Translations under genes and position numbers: made by a program
Notes under the pieces: model-generated
The model's input: the letters and a program-made list of their open reading frames with translations, nothing else
Database searches by the model: none
What the model was told of the DNA's origin: nothing
Origin: Nigrospora sphaerica
Lineage: Eukaryota; Ascomycota; Sordariomycetes; Amphisphaeriales; Apiosporaceae
Direction of reading: 5' to 3'
DNA: 64,000 nt
Assembly (NCBI GenBank): GCA_018287875.1
Contig: JAGVVL010000003.1
Span: 1 to 64,000, forward strand
Shown: one piece after another, positions 36,902-46,542 of the stretch
Layout of the letters: every line of letters starts with the position of its first letter
How positions within the stretch are numbered: position 1 is the stretch's first letter

Positions 36902-37663
36902 ATGCACTACTTCAATGCTCTCTTGCTCTCTCTTGTAGCGCATGCAGCTCCGGGCCACCACATCTTGGAAGACAGAGCGGAGGATACCTCTCTTTCCGAG
37001 GAAACGGTCCGCCTTTCCGGGGTTAAGCCGTTCTCACCATGGGCGGGATACTTCGAAGGAAAGGGATACAACAGAAGCCAGATAGGTATCGATGCCTGCG
37101 ACCAAGTCAATCCGTCTCCAAAGGACGAAGGATGGTTACTTTCGCAAGCGACTTGCAACCGGCAAGACACCAATCTTACTACTTTCAATGTCGATTGCGC
37201 CGCCAAAGCGGACAAAAGCCCTACCAGAAAGCAACAGAACGCTTGTGGCCAAGGTTTGATGTGTACCGAATACCATGGCCGGAATCAGACGGACGGGTCC
37301 GCCTGGGATGTGACGTGCGCTCCCTCCCAGACTTTCCGTCAATTCCAAGTCGATTGGATGTTCTCGCCAGTCACATGCAGTGCTTATTACCAGAATGACC
37401 TCCAGGACAACAAACCCGTGAAAATTTCGCTTCAAGTCAACGTGGTCGACCTCGACAAGCTAAATCGAGTCGCGCCCCAAGAAATCCACTTCATAATGAA
37501 CAACAAGACCAGAATCGGCGTCCAACGAAGCAATGACTTGGTTGTGGGATCGGCGCCCATCACCGTTCCTCAGGGCTCCCAGGTTCAAGCATGTGTTGCG
37601 GCTGACCGCGATCAAACAGTCTGGGATTTGGCCAATCTTGTGGCCTTGAATATTATCGACTGA
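36902..37663 (+). CDS. Secreted cysteine-containing hypothetical protein
   Basis: Single-exon, 253 residues, unbroken. Residues 1-16 (MHYFNALLLSLVAHAA) form a signal peptide. The mature part contains about nine cysteines, several N-glycosylation sequons (NRSQ, NLTT, NQTD, NKTR) and a beta-rich second half (VKISLQVNVVDLDKLN, ITVPQGSQVQACVAAD). I do not recognise a domain. Size, secretion and cysteine content fit a wall or effector protein; function unknown. Codon use is like neighbouring genes. Confidence 0.72.
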   Translation: MHYFNALLLSLVAHAAPGHHILEDRAEDTSLSEETVRLSGVKPFSPWAGYFEGKGYNRSQIGIDACDQVNPSPKDEGWLLSQATCNRQDTNLTTFNVDCAAKADKSPTRKQQNACGQGLMCTEYHGRNQTDGSAWDVTCAPSQTFRQFQVDWMFSPVTCSAYYQNDLQDNKPVKISLQVNVVDLDKLNRVAPQEIHFIMNNKTRIGVQRSNDLVVGSAPITVPQGSQVQACVAADRDQTVWDLANLVALNIID

Positions 37664-38616
37664 GCCACAATGGAACGTGTGAGCCACAGACCAATTTGAC
37701 TAGATGGCCGGCAGTAGGCAGTTTCTGACAAGGCGCGACGAAAGCCCAAGCAGAAATGCGGAGGAGGGCCAACGCAGATTGCTGGAGTCAATAGGTGTTG
37801 GCAGGAATACAGTTAAATATGTTGCGCCATGCTATCCGTTACCGCTTTTTATACCAGCCCACCCTTCACAGGGGCATCTTTGTACGAGATCGAGTTCTGG
37901 GAATTCGGGATCATTTGGACTCATTTAAATTTACCCTCTTCGTCCATATAACGTCCTCGCAACTCTTGATAGGGGCGACGTAGACTCTAAGTTGTTCTGT
38001 TGGTGGGTCGTTGGCAGTGCAGGGGTTCCTGTTGCTATCAAAAATACCTTCAAACTCACGACAGGACAGACATCCGTGCAATCCAGAGCGATGGGGTGGA
38101 TGGACGCCGACACAATTGTCGCCAGCTAAAAGCAACACGGCAATCCCGTGACCATCGTCCATGTAGTCATAAACAAGGTCGCTTGCAGCACTTCCTTTCA
38201 TGACGCCAGTCGGGTCCTCTATCCGTCGGACTCTGGGATGCTTTCATCCCGCACCAAAGGTCAGTCGGGCTTGCGGCTACACAAAGACTAAACAGCGACG
38301 GTGGAAGTCGTCTTCATCCGGCAGTGGACCTGCTCGCATCGGCGTTCGCACGCGAAGGGAAGTCCCTCCAGAGAGCCAAGTTTCTCCCTCTTGCAATCTG
38401 GCCTCGGCTAAGCGCATTCTCTTCCCGGCATATCCGTGTCCGACCCGATACACCTGCCCTGGGCCTGGGGAGATAATAAAAGTTTAGCCGGCTTTTACTA
38501 TAATTGTTCACCGCGATAATCGCTCGCTTAGCCCATTCTATGCGTCTATCAGGTGCAGGATGCTAATCACCAATGTCTCATTCTTCTTTAAATTAATCGC
38601 CCATTTACCTCCCATA
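37664..38616. other. Intergenic, nothing recognised
   Basis: Between converging genes; no RNA or repeat signature. Confidence 0.4.
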
Positions 38617-40051
38617 TTATCTGTCTGATATAAAATCGCCCAAGCGATCGTTGAACTCCTCCTCTCCCGGCCCACCGTTTTCAAGAGTGAAATATTCCAG
38701 TTTTGGGAATCGGCGCGCAAAGGACTCGGCTAGTTCCCTAACCCGCTTCCTCGACGGATGACCTTCTTCGCCACCATCTGGGTCGTGATCTTCAGGCCAT
38801 AACCTGCTGTGGTCAAGGGACAAGCCAAGGTCCAAAGACTGGATACTATCCGAGACCACGCCGGCGCCCTCCCAGTCAATCGATATGTGAGACACGCTGA
38901 GGTCTCTGAGTTTTGGGCAATGACGACCAAGCGACTCGATGGACTGTAACGTGAGTGGACGACCGCTCGACTGAAAGTTGAATAACTTGAGCACTATGAC
39001 TTTGGGCAGGCGGCGTGCAATACTGTCAATCATGGTGTCATCCAAACCCTCGATACGCACCTCGTTCAGCTCATCGGCCACCAGGCGTTCAAGCTCTGGG
39101 CACTTCTCGGCAATGAGCAGCAGATCCACTGCTTCGAAGCTTGCGCTACTCTCAAACTTCAATACCAATTCTTTTAACCGCGGGTAGTTGACAAAGCCCT
39201 CAAGCCCGGTGCACGGCTGCAATAACGTGGTATGTAACGTGGTCAGGCTGGGGAGGGTGCGACTGAGAAGGCCAACCCCACGGCTCGAGATAGCTGTATA
39301 GAGGTGTTTCAGGGCCGGGAAGCTGGGATAATCGCCCTGGATCCAATCATCGTGGATGACGGCGAGATTCAACAGCTCCAGATCCGTGTACTTGCCCACT
39401 GCGTCGAAGGCAGCCCGCGTCCAGAGGTCTCGAAATCCAGCTTCGAGCATGAGAGACTTCAGATGGGTGAAACAGCAGAGGAAGCGCAACAGACCGTCCT
39501 GCGTTATGGTGTTGGACGGGGAGCACAGATTTAGGTGCTCAAGGTCTGGACAACGGGTGCGCAGTTGGTCCAGAAACGCGTCAGAAAGCCCACTCCCGCG
39601 AGAGGTCGAATTCGCGCAGGCCCGACTGCTGTGCATATTGGATGACGATGTCACCCTTGTTCAGGCTCTCAGCGTTGTCGGAATCAAAGAAGGCGACTTC
39701 TCGGAGTTGTGGGTACTGCAGACAGGCCAGGTCGTCATGCCATCGTGCTTCGTCCCCATAGGGCCATTCCTCTGCTGGTTCGGAAAAATAGAGAATGTGG
39801 ACAAAATTGGCGTAGAGTTGAGCACGCTCGCGGCTGCGCTGACTGATCTCTACAAGCTGGCGAATGCCCGGAGTGACATGACCGGCCGTGGCGGAATTGT
39901 ACCGAGAACCGCAACCGTACCACAGGATGCGCGATGTTTCTCGGAAAAAGAGACGATTGATCAAGAGGCAAATGTGTAAGTAGCCTCGTTCGCCACTCGC
40001 CGTGTTGATGATGGCGGCGACGACCTCGGGAAGTAGGAGAGCGCGGTGCAT
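38617..40051 (-). CDS. F-box-like / leucine-rich-repeat protein (one frame break)
   Basis: Single-exon minus-strand gene of about 477 residues. The N-terminal ~50 residues (ALLLPEVVAAIINTASG, LLINRLFFRETSRILW) match the degenerate F-box of fungal F-box/LRR proteins, adaptors that bring targets to SCF ubiquitin ligases. The remainder has leucine-rich-repeat units: CPDLEHLNLCSPS, FTHLKSLMLEA,  YTDLELLNLAV, YPRLKELVLKF, CPELERLVADEL, CPKLRDLSVSHI, FPKLEYFTLENG. One extra base lies in GGG near 39592 (GG would join REFDLSREW to LSDAFLDQL). Target unknown. Confidence 0.72.
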
Positions 40052-41394
40052 GGCCGAGTTGCGAGCCGTGCGAAATCAGAGTTCCGAGGGGAAGGGGAAA
40101 GAGACCACAACCTGTTCAGAGATTCAGACGAGGTCGGAGAGCTTTCTTTGGTGGTTTGTCGTTACGGTACGGTGAGCCGGGCATTCGGTGTTGGTCGTGC
40201 GATTCGGTCACTGCATGGGAAAACCCAGGTCGGAAGGAAAATCACAGCATGGGTGCTGCGGAAGGTGCAAGCCTGATATGGATCACGTGGACGCACGTAC
40301 CACCATATGAGGGGTTCTTTCGTCTGCCGTCGTGCGACTACAATGGTTACGGTAAGCGAGACGTAGGTCTCTGAGGCGATGACGGTGATACTGATGATTT
40401 TGGTGGCTCATCTTCAGCTGGCGGGGCGTTACGCTGGTCCCCATAGCAGATCCGTCAGTGAATCCAGGTAGGGTGGTTCAACACATAGATGCCCATCCAC
40501 TGCACTAAACAATTGCTGAGGCGCATCCCACCACACCTTGGCCAGTGCGGCCCTTGCCGCCTGCGCCTCCTTCCTCAGCCAGAATTCCGGGGTTTGCCCG
40601 CTTATCCCACCACACTCCCCGGCTTTCATAGTAAGCATGCTGTTTTATTACATCTTAAGGTATGCGGATGCGGGGAGGGACCTACATATTACGCGTTGTC
40701 AATCGCTCGTCCTGACTTGTTCTATTCTGAACGATGTGGCCGGCTTACTACGAGGGTTCCTATCTAAATCAAGTAGCGCTCTCCGCCGCTCCATTGAAAG
40801 TGCATGCATCCCGGATTCTTCACCAGGAGACGTTAGAGACTTTCGTCTTCGTGCAGCCCACATAATAAGCAATCCGCTAGCATAGAATTACCATTACGTA
40901 CTGCCGAGAGCTCAGACTGGTAGCTCATGCACCATGTCATAGCTGCCCTGCCTATCCGAAGCTAACCTGGAATCACTCCTGCGACCTAATTATATTGCCA
41001 ATTAGCACCGACGGAGAAGGACTTAGGCCTGGTACCGTAATGTAGTCCGCAACCTTGTGTGGAAGAAAATCAGTCTGAAATGGGAAAAGTGACGGTGGTT
41101 GGCTGACACTTCACCGAATCCATGATTCGTCATATTGATTTCGACTCCAATGGCGAGTTTCGGGAGCTGATTACTCTGCAATGCTGTGTCTGTTTCTGTT
41201 AACCTGTAATTTGTAACCAAGAAAAAGCAGGCAACCCTAGAAGGAGTTCTATAAAGCGGACAGAAAGCACCTCGTCTTTCGAATCATCTCATTACTCACA
41301 GCAGCACTCACAAAACAGCTTCTACTACCATCGAACACTTCAGAACTTATACCAATTTAACTCCTTCCAAGCACATCCATCAAAGGCCGCAAAA
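40052..41394. other. Intergenic with promoter of the small secreted protein gene
   Basis: Divergent spacing. Apart from the TATA element at 41250 nothing is recognised. Confidence 0.4.
41250..41256 (+). promoter_or_regulatory. TATA box of small secreted protein gene
   Basis: TATAAAG 139-145 nt before the ATG at 41395, followed by a C/A-rich leader with CAC and TCA repeats usual for highly expressed fungal genes. Confidence 0.5.
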
Positions 41395-41987
41395 ATGCAG
41401 TTCTCTACCCAGCTTGTCTCCTTCCTCTTTCTGGCCGCCCCGGCCCTCATCTCCGCGGCCCCGGCCGCTGACGTCAACAGCGCCCAGCTGGACACGCGCA
41501 CCGCCGAGGACTTCGGCGCCGCCGCCGCCGACTTCGACTTCACCAAGCGGGCGGTCGAGGTGCTATTCGCCCGCGATGAGACGTGCAATGCGAAGCGCCC
41601 CGGCAAGAACGACCCAGAAGGCCAGAAGAAGTACGACGAGAACCAGCGGAAGATGGCCGACGCCACCAAGTTGGCCCACCAGGGCCAGAGCGCCTGCCCC
41701 AGCACCAGCCGCAACGACTTCAGCAAGTCCAAGGACAAGAAGAAACGCGAGGGTATCAAGTCCAAGTGCCTTAACGGCTACCGCCAGTGAGTTCAACCCG
41801 AGTACCTTGTCTGGCTGTCGAGAGAAATTCGGACGGGTTGCTAACATCTTGGAACAGGTGCGTCACGCAGCGCAAGGCCGCCAACAAGGCTTGCCAGGCC
41901 ATGGGCGGCGAAGTCGATGCTGGCCACCAGACGGCCATCAAGGTCTGCGAAACCCAGCGCGACTATTGGAACAGCCAGAAGCCTTAG
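41395..41987 (+). CDS. Small secreted cysteine-rich protein with Kex2-type propeptide site
   Basis: Two exons, 41395-41786 and 41858-41987 (intron 71 nt, phase 2), 173 residues. Signal peptide at 1-22 (MQFSTQLVSFLFLAAPALIS). A pro-region rich in Ala/Asp ends in Lys51-Arg52 (DFTKR), a kexin-type dibasic site, so the mature protein would start AVEVLFARD. It then holds six cysteines (ETC, SAC, SKC, QC, KAC, KVC), enough for three disulfides, and is Lys-rich. Unbroken, with a TATA box at 41250. Lies next to the transposon island that starts at 42392. No domain recognised; a candidate effector by size, secretion, processing site and location. Confidence 0.78.
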
Positions 41988-42391
41988 GCTCTTAATTTCC
42001 CGACGTGAGAATCTGGTATGGCTTGAAGCAAGCCAAAGAACGCGAATCTTATGGGTTGTCTAGGCGGCGGTTGAGGTGACGGCGTTAGGATGGGTCTTCG
42101 GCCGGATTTTGGAGTTCATTCATTGGCATCTTTGGGTATATTTCGTTGAAGTCTCGTCGTTTTTCAATCTTTGCTTGCATGAAGTGCCTTTACTTGGAGA
42201 CGTAGCATGCGTTGTCCGTACAATGAATTCATTTTTAAAGTGAATCTAGAGCCCGCTAAATGGGAGCTATCGCGGTATTTCTTCTCAGAAATAAACGGTT
42301 ATTTCGAGCTAGGTATGAGAGATGGAGCTTACGTGAAGGCTTGACGTTGCAGAGGCCAAAATATATTGATAGACACGCCGGGGTAGAATTG

Positions 42392-42437
42392 AGTTCAAGG
42401 ATCCCCATTTGGGCTCCCCACATTTGGGCCCCCAAAA
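42392..42437 (+). repeat. Left terminal inverted repeat
   Basis: Contains CCCCATTTGGGC and CACATTTGGGCCCCC, an internal near-duplication, matching the inverted copy at 44950-44993. Confidence 0.7.
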
Positions 42438-43336
42438 CCAGCCACCGAATTTCCAGCCCCTCGATTTCTTTTTGTATTTACTTTAGCAAATTTGCTTCAA
42501 TCTATCCGAAATTTAATGTCTAGATTTGATTTCTTATTAAAAAGTAATAATTAAAGCAGAACTTTAATAAGCCCTAACTGCTATTGTAGCTAAGGGTGGA
42601 ATTAAGTAGACCTCTTGAAATTATGATATACCGAAGTTAACACTTTAAAACCGAATTAAAGGTCATTAACTTAAACTAGAAGCCTTTGTAGACTAATAAA
42701 GGCTTAGAATAGTTTCAAAAGAGCTACTTATAACTTAGATCCTAACTTAACAGCGTGTTAATAGCGCTTTAATTAAGGTAATTCACTTCTAGTTCCGATA
42801 TCTTCAACTACTAGAGATCTAAAGGGTGAAGCCGGCTAACTACTATAATATAGGTAAATTAGGACTCTTAGAAGGTGCAAAATCGAATAGTCTAGTATTT
42901 AAAGATTTGGAAAAACGCTTAGTTTAAAAGAAACAGCCTATTTATTATACTTAGACGTTCTTTATTAAATGTATCTTTACTTAAGACCGCTCTTTACCTT
43001 TATTAATCATTTTCAAAGGTAAAGTATTTTAATAATAATAATTCCTAGTTAATTTAAGCTAATTTAAAAGCTAGCAGTTTATTATAACTGAAAATAAATG
43101 GATTATAAATAAAACAGTGCTCGAGTAGCTTAAAAGATCTTTATTTTAAATACTACCTTAAAATAACATTCTAAATACCCCCTACTTATTATAAACGGCT
43201 ATAATAGCTATATAACGACTAATTTTATATTCTAATGCTTCTTTTATTAAATATATTTTCTTTTTTTACCCACTTATATATCTTATATCTTTTAACCTCT
43301 CGATTTAGCCGTTTTTAGTTCCTTAAAATCGGTATA

Positions 43337-43915
43337 TGTTAGAAGTGGTGTTTTGATCTGAAGAGGAAGCAACCTTTTTTATGAGGGCTCTTTCGATCTC
43401 GGAGGTCGTTTCTTATAAAGAAACACGGAAGAATAAGGAACTTCTCTGCAAGAGGAACGAAAGTGTATTTTGTGTGCTTGCTTGCTTGCTTGCTTGCTTC
43501 AAATAGACTAGATACACGGAGAGGGGAGATTTAGCCTTTACTTATACCTGTTAAACCCTTATCCTCTTAGTAATACAAAGAGGAAGACGCATAAGTGATT
43601 GCGTAAGTGATTACGTGGCTTAGAAGCATATGGAACCTTATAGAGGTTCGTGGAGCCTCATGGAGGCTCGTGAGAGCTTCAGGGAGCCACGTAGAAACTC
43701 GTGGAAGCTCGTAGAAACTTGCAGAAGCTTCTGCGTGGCGTACGCCACGCTTGTGGATAAAGTGGGCCATGCTTGCGGGTAAGCTGGCCCGTGCTCCAGG
43801 GTAGGCTGGCCCGAGCTCTAGGATAGGCTCGGTTAAAGGACTAGCTTTTCGTTAAGTGCATAGCTTAGTCTGTAGTGACAGAGAACGGTATAGGATAAGT
43901 CCTATACCTGCAACA
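43337..43915. mobile_element. Probable solo LTR
   Basis: A 579-bp block beginning TGTTAG and ending CAACA, i.e. TGTT...AACA ends, flanked by near-identical 5-mers (GTATA before, ATATA after). Less RIP-affected than its surroundings. Contains a (GCTT)n run (43475-43499) and, at 43620-43830, degenerate repeats of GTGGAGCCTC and GCTGGCCCGTG types. No internal retrotransposon sequence adjoins. Copia-like ends suggested, not proven. Confidence 0.5.
43475..43499. repeat. (GCTT)n microsatellite
   Basis: Six GCTT units inside the putative LTR. Confidence 0.8.
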
Positions 43916-44275
43916 ATATATTAAAAAGAGCTTAAATTTTTAATTTCCTTAGCGGACTTAACTGTAGTTAACAAATGGAATTTTCTTACCTACTATTAAA
44001 AGGTTTATTGAGCTGGGCTTACTAATTAGAATATCTAGAATAGGTAAGAAGCCGCCGGTTTTTAGTTAGTTAATATAGTTAAACCGCTTTTAAGCTAGAA
44101 TCTAGTTTAAAATATATATTAATTAACACCCGATATGATAAAAGTAAAGCAATCCTACTTTAATAAAGCTTTCTTAACACTCTTAAAGAGATCTTATACT
44201 TCTATAGTAGAACAGACAAACACTAGGTGTAGTGCCTGGTGGAAAGACGCGGTCGTGAGGTCGATCCCTGATAAT

Positions 44276-44335
44276 GTGATAGACATGCCCTCGATTTAGG
44301 ACGTGCAAGTCCTTGATCGAGGGTATGTCTATCAC
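44276..44335. repeat. 60-nt near-perfect hairpin
   Basis: Arms GTGATAGACATGCCCTCGAT (44276-44295) and ATCGAGGGTATGTCTATCAC (44316-44335) pair with one wobble or mismatch; inside them AGGAC (44298) pairs with GTCCT (44309). The 16-mer GTGCAAGTCCTTGATC from the 3' half recurs at 44473-44488. It sits in a GC-normal patch (44215-44570) within the TA-rich element, probably the remnant of another repeat. Confidence 0.7.
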
Positions 44336-44949
44336 CCAAGTAAAAGTGAGGTCCAACTGGGACAATAACTGGGACAAAACGGTTACGAGTGATGGTCTCA
44401 AAAGATAAAAAGAAGTGAACATGTCTTGTTGTTGTCTTGTCTCTACGGTGGAAGCTGGACGGCTACTTATAGGTGCAAGTCCTTGATCAGACCCCTGGCA
44501 TTGGGTACTTATGTACCCTAGCCCCGTCTCAATAGTGGTTTGGTCAACTTTAAAGAAGACGTCGGACTTTAAGAACCAAGTATAGCTTTTGAATTAGCTA
44601 GTAAAACACTTAACTATATAATAGCTACTCTTTTAAAAGATTTAAAAGGCCTTTAATAAGAAGATTATTTAATTAGCTACTATATAAAGGCAAATTTAGG
44701 CTTTCAAAGCTAAGATCAAGATTATTAAACTATAGAAGAGGAAGAAAGTAAATTTAAGCCCTAACTCAAAGTTCGCAAATATCGAAGACATCCACCCAGC
44801 TTAATTAGCGGTTAGGGAAATTGAAGTTGATCTAGATGAAGAGAGCGATAGCGAAAGCCTAAGTGAGGCTGGTTCTTATATTAAGGTTGTTATTAATTAA
44901 GGCTGCATCTGAAGTTCTATTGAAAGGTTTGGTTTTAAGCGTGGTGTTG

Positions 44950-44993
44950 CTGGGGGCCCAAATGTGGGGGGGCCCAAATGGGGTCCTCGAACT
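44950..44993 (-). repeat. Right terminal inverted repeat
   Basis: Reverse complement matches 42392-42437 over AGTTC, CCCCATTTGGGC and CACATTTGGGCCCCC with a few single-base differences. Confidence 0.7.
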
Positions 44994-46310
44994 TAAGGTC
45001 TCTTACAGAAAATGTGCACCTTAAAAGTGTATTTCAGCTACCCCTTCAGCCACCGCAAGAAGCATTGCTCCTGAGATCATACACTAAATGGACGTGGTTG
45101 CGTCTGGGCTTAAAGGGAAACAACATGAGCTGACACACATACTCATCCTACAACTTGAAGAACAAAGTGCCGTTGCGGATGAAATTCCAGTGGCTACATC
45201 AATGCTAGCCTTGTAACATCGCAGTGGGGTCATATATCGAAATCCGGAAGGCCGGATATAACAGTGACATCGGGGAATCCTGCCATATTTTCTGTGAGGT
45301 ATTAATGGGTATTTGACGACTAAGCTCTATGTAACACGCCGCGCCAATCGGTGTCGCCAGGTGGGTCAGCAAAAGAGGATGCAGTGCACTTGTTCCGCAG
45401 TTCATATTGACTATGGCGAGCATGGGTACTTTAAACATCAGTCCCGTTATCTGGCCGAAGGAGGCAGCCAACGTTTTGTGCAAAGCATCTCCGGAGACCT
45501 AAAAGCCATCGGCACACGCGAATATAGTGGCCGATGAATCAACGGCTATATAGTTTCCACTAAATTAGCTTGCTGTAGTTTCCGGGGTTTAATAGAGGGC
45601 TGCATGGCATGTTGGCTCGAGACTTCACGTCAGCGGCGCCCCTTCTTAATTTCAGACGAATCGATAATTGTCGCAACTTTCCCTCGATGGCGAACTCCAT
45701 TGGGGCATCTTGCGCTCGGGTCACTCGAAGTCGCGGCAGGTATCCAAGATGGAACAGAGGTGGACTAGTGTGCGCTGTTGGGCGTGGCGCTGTTAACGTC
45801 GTGGCAGCTGTTGAGCCAGTCGGTAAGGGCGTAACTGCCGGCACCTATGGCGACATAAACTACATAGAAAACTCCAAGGCAGGGTCTACATGTCAGCCTG
45901 GTACCAGAGTTCTCAAAGGCTAAGCATTAAGACAAGGTGCTAACGGTTGCCACCTGAGCTGGTTCCGTAATGCTACAGTCTACTCGCCTCTCGTTAGCGC
46001 CGACCCTCATTGCGTAAGCTAGCCTACCTACCACCGCACCACCTTTAGCACCGCGCCACTTTTCCCACTAAAATCGGAGAAAAGGAGACAAAAGAACTCT
46101 CCGAGTTTATTAATAACTAAAGCGTTTATTAGTGTTATTCTATCTTAAATTATAAAGAGGTATAGATAATAAATATAAATCTTTTTTTAAAAATTTTCAT
46201 ATAAAAAACTTTTAAGTAATAGGTTCATTAAGTACTTTTAAATATTTTTTATGTATAAAAAGTACTTATGTAGTATTTCTTTATAATCATTTAAAAAAAA
46301 TAAAGTATTA
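44994..46310. other. Inter-transposon spacer with unidentified coding-like remnants
   Basis: 45000-46000 has normal base composition; minus-strand frames there (45205-45483, with MFKVPMLAIVNMNCG, and 45560-45850) look protein-like but are short and disjointed, and I cannot name them. 46030-46310 is TA-rich. Confidence 0.35.
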
Positions 46311-46334
46311 ACGTACGTGTTATATAAGCGACGC
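46311..46334 (+). repeat. Left TIR of pogo-type element
   Basis: 24 bp, inverted match to 48644-48667 with three RIP-type transitions; TA outside. Confidence 0.85.
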
Positions 46335-46542
46335 ACTTTTCAGCACCTTTATGATAACTTAATTAATTACGCAACCACAACGCCTTAAATCAATTTAAAC
46401 TAATCGGAATCCAACTCTCCGGATGTTTCTATATCTGTCACGGTTCAAGGAACGAAGGATCTGTTGATGACCCAAAGGTTCTATTGAGATGCGAAAACTA
46501 CAGGTGAAGAGGAAAAGAAGAGGAGGAACAGGCTCCTCTCAG

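Larger units (their letters stand above)
42392..44993 (+). mobile_element. RIP-degraded DNA transposon with ~45-bp terminal inverted repeats
   Basis: Imperfect inverted repeats bound this 2.6-kb block: left 42392-42437 and right 44950-44993, sharing AGTTCNAGGA, CCCCATTTGGGC and CACATTTGGGCCCCC. Between them DNA is strongly TA-rich with almost no open frame. Near the right end, plus-strand 44764-44899 still reads NSKFANIEDIHPA, stop, LAVREIEVDLDEESDSESLS, resembling the acidic tail of pogo-type transposases, with the stop a TAA where CAA is expected. So an ancient DNA transposon inactivated by RIP. A solo LTR at 43337-43915 and a hairpin at 44276-44335 lie inside. Target-site duplication not clear, family not named. 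Confidence 0.68.

Noticed and set aside
44225..44275. tRNA-like A-box and B-box words (TAGTGCCTGGTGG, GGTCGATCCC)
   Set aside because: B-box differs from GGTTCGA, no acceptor stem or cloverleaf can be drawn; likely part of a degraded repeat.
45205..45850. Minus-strand membrane-protein-like fragments
   Set aside because: Short, in different frames, not assignable; kept only as a note in the spacer entry.
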